The notes beneath the pieces are model-generated. The model saw only the letters and a program-made list of their open reading frames with translations. It did no database searches and was not told the origin of the DNA. This document shows, piece after piece, positions 15,251 through 17,524 of a stretch of DNA of 17,524 bases. The stretch's first letter is position 1. Each line of letters opens with the position of its first letter. Both the position numbers and the translations under genes were made by a program. The stretch is from JBEVNX01 sp040507895 (GTDB taxonomy: Bacteria; Desulfobacterota; Binatia; JACPRU01), in assembly GCA_040507895.1 (NCBI GenBank), contig JBEVNX010000176.1, forward strand, positions 1 to 17,524, in the 5' to 3' direction.

Positions 15251-16213
15251 ATGACCCGCAAGAAGCTCTCATTCACGATCGCGGACGTCCGCGAGATGGC
15301 GAAGCGTTACTCGAACTGGGGACGGTGGGGTGACGACGACGAACTCGGAACGGTGAACTTCATCACGCCCGAGAAGGTCGCGTCGGCGGCGCGGCTCGCG
15401 CGCACGGGGAAGATCCTGAGCCTCGCGATTCCGTTCGATTCCCGCGGTCCGCAGACGGGGGAGTTCGGCCGGACGAACCCCATCCACTACATGATGCAGG
15501 ACGGAGGGGACGTCGCCTCTGGATCGCAGGATTGGATCCCGACGCTGCGCTACACGGACGACGCGGTGATCATGCCGCTCCAGTGCGCGACCCAGTGGGA
15601 CGCGCTCGCCCACATCTTCTTCGACGGCAAGATGTACAACGGAGGCTTGCCTGCGCTCGTGGACAGCGGCGGAGCGAAACGGAACAGCATCGTGCCGCTG
15701 CGAAACCGCATCGCCTCCCGAGGCGTGCTGCTCGACATCCCGCGGCTTCGCAAGAAGGACTGGCTCGAACCGGGGGAGGCTATCTACCCCGACGAGCTGG
15801 ACGCGGCGGCGACCGAAGCGGGCGTGAAGGTGGAGCGAGGCGACATCGTCCTCGTGCGGACCGGGCAGGTCGCCATGTGCAAGAGCCGCGGGAGCTGGGC
15901 CGGGTACAATGGAGGAGACGCTCCCGGGCTGAGCCTCACCTGCGCCGAGTGGATCTACCGCAAGGAGATCGCCGGCTACGCGACCGACACCTGGGGCACC
16001 GAAGTGATTCCGAACGAGACTGCGGACGTCTTCCAGCCGATCCACTGCGTGTCGCTGGTCCACACCGGTGTGCTCGTTGGAGAGATTTTCGACCTCGACG
16101 GGCTCGCCGAGGATTGCGCGGCCGACGGCGTCTACGAGTTCTTCTTCGTGGCGCCGCCGCTGCCGATCACGGGCGCCGTGGGCTCGCCGATCAACCCGCA
16201 GGCGATCAAGTAA
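15251..16213 (+). CDS. Cyclase family protein (PF04199, kynurenine formamidase-like hydrolase)
   Basis: This 320-residue metal-dependent hydrolase of the cyclase/KynB/isatin hydrolase superfamily belongs to a long-form subgroup (KynB is about 210). Motifs include 'NWGRWGDDDELGTVNFITP' near the N-terminus, which is typical of the long form. The metal region CATQWDALAH lies at 112-121, followed by FFDGKMYNG. Later segments are 'VLLDIPR', 'GDIVLVRTGQ' and 'PIHCVSLVHTGVLVGEIFDLDGLAEDC'. The classical HxGTHxDxxxH metal motif is altered: Gln111 and Gln115 replace the two first histidines, while Thr114, Asp117 and His121 are kept. AAGGAGG lies just before the ATG. Such enzymes hydrolyse amides, lactams or cyclic esters, which fits a ring-opening pathway (inference). 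The gene is convergent with the FAD-subunit gene, 48 bp between stops. Confidence 0.93.
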   Translation: MTRKKLSFTIADVREMAKRYSNWGRWGDDDELGTVNFITPEKVASAARLARTGKILSLAIPFDSRGPQTGEFGRTNPIHYMMQDGGDVASGSQDWIPTLRYTDDAVIMPLQCATQWDALAHIFFDGKMYNGGLPALVDSGGAKRNSIVPLRNRIASRGVLLDIPRLRKKDWLEPGEAIYPDELDAAATEAGVKVERGDIVLVRTGQVAMCKSRGSWAGYNGGDAPGLSLTCAEWIYRKEIAGYATDTWGTEVIPNETADVFQPIHCVSLVHTGVLVGEIFDLDGLAEDCAADGVYEFFFVAPPLPITGAVGSPINPQAIK

Positions 16214-16247
16214 CGCTCGCCCTGAGAAGGCCGGCCGGCAGGTCCGC

Positions 16248-16286
16248 GGCTGCGGCGGAAGTCAAGTCGTCGCTTCCGCCGCGGCC
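16248..16286. terminator. Strong inverted repeat between convergent cyclase and FAD-subunit genes
   Basis: The left arm GGCTGCGGCGGAAG (16248-16261) pairs with the right arm CTTCCGCCGCGGCC (16273-16286): 14 positions with a single T-G wobble and an 11-base loop. The left arm is intergenic. The right arm lies in the last codons of the minus-strand FAD-subunit gene, whose stop is in the loop. Position and symmetry suit a bidirectional transcript end. There is no T-run, so it is not a textbook intrinsic terminator and may be an RNA-stabilising hairpin instead. Confidence 0.45.
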
Positions 16287-17113
16287 TTGATCGCCCGCTT
16301 CGCGTAGACCTTCGCCATCTCTCGCCGGTACTCGGCGTCTCCGTTTAAATCGCCATACGCATCCGCCGAGGCCTCGACCGTGTCCCGTGCGATCGCCTGG
16401 AGCGCCTCGTCGCTCACGCCTCCGGCGAGATGGCGAGTCACGTCCAGCAGCACCGCCTTCGGACCGACGCCGCTCAGGCCGACACGCGCGGCCTTGAATC
16501 CAGGCTCGATCACCGCTGCGCTGGCGACGATCGCGAAGCTCCCCTCCACCCGATGGAGACGCCGGTAGGCCGACCCCGATCCCTTCGCAAGCTTCGGAAC
16601 TACCACCTCCGTCAGAATCTCGCCCCGCCCGAGATCCGTCTGCAGGAGGCCCTTGAAGAAGTCCGTGGCCGCGACCGTCCGCTCTCCGTTCTGGTTCCGG
16701 ATCCGAAGGAGGGCGTTGAGTACGAGCATCACTGGCGGATAGTCTGCAGCCGGATCCGCGTGGGCCAGGCTTCCGCCAATCGTTCCCCGGTGACGGACCT
16801 GCGGATCCCCGATGAATCCAGCCGCCTCCGCAAGGACCGGACAGTGTTGCCGGATCAGCGAATCAGCCCGGACGCGGTCGTGGCGAGTCATCGCCCCGAT
16901 CCGCAGGTGATCGCCCGCTTCTCGAACGTAGTCTAGCTCGCGGATATGTTTCAGACTGATCAACGCCTCAGGCTGAACCAGGCCGAGGGTCATCAGCGGG
17001 ACGAGGCTCACCCCGCCAGCCAGCAGTTTTGCATCTTCGCCATAGTGCTGAAGGAGGGCGATTGCTTCCTCGAGCTTTTGCGGCGCATGAAACGAATACT
17101 CTTTCGTGATCAT
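16262..17113 (-). CDS. FAD-binding medium subunit of a molybdenum hydroxylase (CoxM-like)
   Basis: This 283-residue protein is of the FAD_binding_5/CO_deh_flav_C type (PF00941, PF03450), accepting electrons from the [2Fe-2S] subunit onto FAD. It shows AGGVSLVPLM at 32-41 (usually AGGQSL; Val35 replaces Gln), 'LRIGAMTRHD' at about 70-79, and TIGGSLAHADPAAD at 111-124, which binds the FAD diphosphate. A C-terminal domain follows, with 'YRRLHRVEGSFAIVASAAV'. The ATG at 17113 is preferred because GGAGG sits seven bases before it. A GTG six bases upstream is too close to that site. Length matches the family (about 285). It is separated from the large- and small-subunit operon by two opposite-strand genes, so it is transcribed independently. 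No other medium subunit is in the window, so it presumably completes this enzyme. Confidence 0.94.
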   Translation of the reverse strand: MITKEYSFHAPQKLEEAIALLQHYGEDAKLLAGGVSLVPLMTLGLVQPEALISLKHIRELDYVREAGDHLRIGAMTRHDRVRADSLIRQHCPVLAEAAGFIGDPQVRHRGTIGGSLAHADPAADYPPVMLVLNALLRIRNQNGERTVAATDFFKGLLQTDLGRGEILTEVVVPKLAKGSGSAYRRLHRVEGSFAIVASAAVIEPGFKAARVGLSGVGPKAVLLDVTRHLAGGVSDEALQAIARDTVEASADAYGDLNGDAEYRREMAKVYAKRAIKAAAEATT

Positions 17114-17234
17114 GCGCACACCCTCCGTGCCATCCCGCAGTGCATCGCGAGGGGCATAGCCCAGATGCCTGTCCCGCTCCAGCGCGCGTGGAAAGGGAAC
17201 TTTGAATCACGTGGTTCCAGGTAGGGCTGGGGCA

Positions 17235-17524
17235 CTAGTGAGGCTGCTTCGAATCAAAAGTTGCGCGGATGACAGCTTCTAGTAAAAGCCTTGCAGACCG
17301 AGCACAAAATAAAGGCCCGTGAAGCCAATCAAGGTGAAATGGCGTCCCCGTTGCCGTAGGCCAGAAAGCTGAGCGCACCCGGAATCTCGATCGGATTGTC
17401 GAGCCGGCGGGCCGCAACATTGGGCTGGCCGATTACAGCGACACCGGCCATGGGCCCGCCGACAAACCTGCCTTCCATTGCAGCGAGAGCTACCGGCTGG
17501 TGTTTGCCGACCATCTTGGCCTGC
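17235..17524 (-). pseudogene. cydA: Decayed cytochrome bd-type quinol oxidase subunit I (cydA) fragment, runs off the right edge
   Basis: Reading from the right edge on the minus strand gives QAKMVGKHQPVALAAMEGRF, then 'GGPMAGVAVIGQPN', 'RRLDNPIEIPGALSFLAYG'. This matches the quinol-binding-loop region of CydA-family proteins (KHQP, LAAMEG, IGQPN, NPI..PxxLSFL). It is followed at once by a short 'NGDAI' and a stop at 17329. One missing base later, in the next frame, comes TLIGFTGLYFVLGL, which resembles the last transmembrane helix of CydA, with a stop at 17279. A third frame stays open to a stop at 17235. So about 140 residues between the loop and the C-terminal helix are absent and the remainder is frameshifted. 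The middle and last parts are less certain than the right-edge part. The gene is a remnant and unlikely to be functional. Confidence 0.75.

Noticed and set aside
17245..17262. tRNA T-loop-like TTCGAATC
   Set aside because: No acceptor, D or anticodon stems can be drawn around it. It sits in the cydA remnant region and appears accidental.

Overview
The window is high-GC bacterial DNA carrying a dense set of catabolic and redox genes. Most genes are spaced by a few bases, overlap as ATGA, or have clear Shine-Dalgarno sites. The sequence alone does not fix the phylum. The mix of LLM-type flavin oxidoreductases, a CoxL/M/S-type molybdenum hydroxylase with MoxR/VWA partners, and a PxpABC-type ATP-dependent amidohydrolase suggests a metabolically versatile soil or aquatic heterotroph (inference). 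No tRNA, rRNA, CRISPR array, transposase, transcriptional regulator or transporter was recognised.

Layout, left to right. (1) 1-309 is the N-terminal part of an unrecognised protein on the minus strand, running off the left edge; 310-620 has no gene. (2) A minus-strand pair follows: pxpA (LamB/YcsF), then an LLM oxidoreductase. (3) Across a 295-bp divergent intergenic region lies a plus-strand run: an aldehyde dehydrogenase broken by one missing base, a class III (HemL-like) aminotransferase, pxpB, pxpC (overlapping), and a second LLM oxidoreductase. (4) Convergent to this is a minus-strand operon: MoxR ATPase (CoxD-like), VWA protein (CoxE-like), molybdopterin-binding large subunit, a possible 26-residue ORF, and the [2Fe-2S] small subunit. 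(5) Divergent from the MoxR gene are a MetE C-terminal-domain-like methyltransferase and a cyclase-family (PF04199) hydrolase on the plus strand. (6) Convergent to the cyclase is the FAD-binding medium subunit of the Mo hydroxylase, separated from the other subunit genes. (7) The right edge holds a decayed fragment of a cytochrome bd-type quinol oxidase subunit I gene (cydA), with an internal deletion and frameshifts.

Working model (inference). The genes read as a degradative island for a nitrogenous, probably lactam or N-heterocyclic, compound. The Mo hydroxylase (large, medium and small subunits, matured by the MoxR/VWA pair) would hydroxylate a ring carbon. The PxpABC homologues would open a lactam with ATP. 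The cyclase-family enzyme would hydrolyse an amide or related bond. The aminotransferase and aldehyde dehydrogenase would process amino or semialdehyde products. The LLM enzymes and the MetE-like protein would supply a flavin-dependent oxidation and a methyl transfer. The large subunit lacks the Cys-containing AYxCSFR loop of true CO dehydrogenase, so CO oxidation is not supported. The substrate is unknown.
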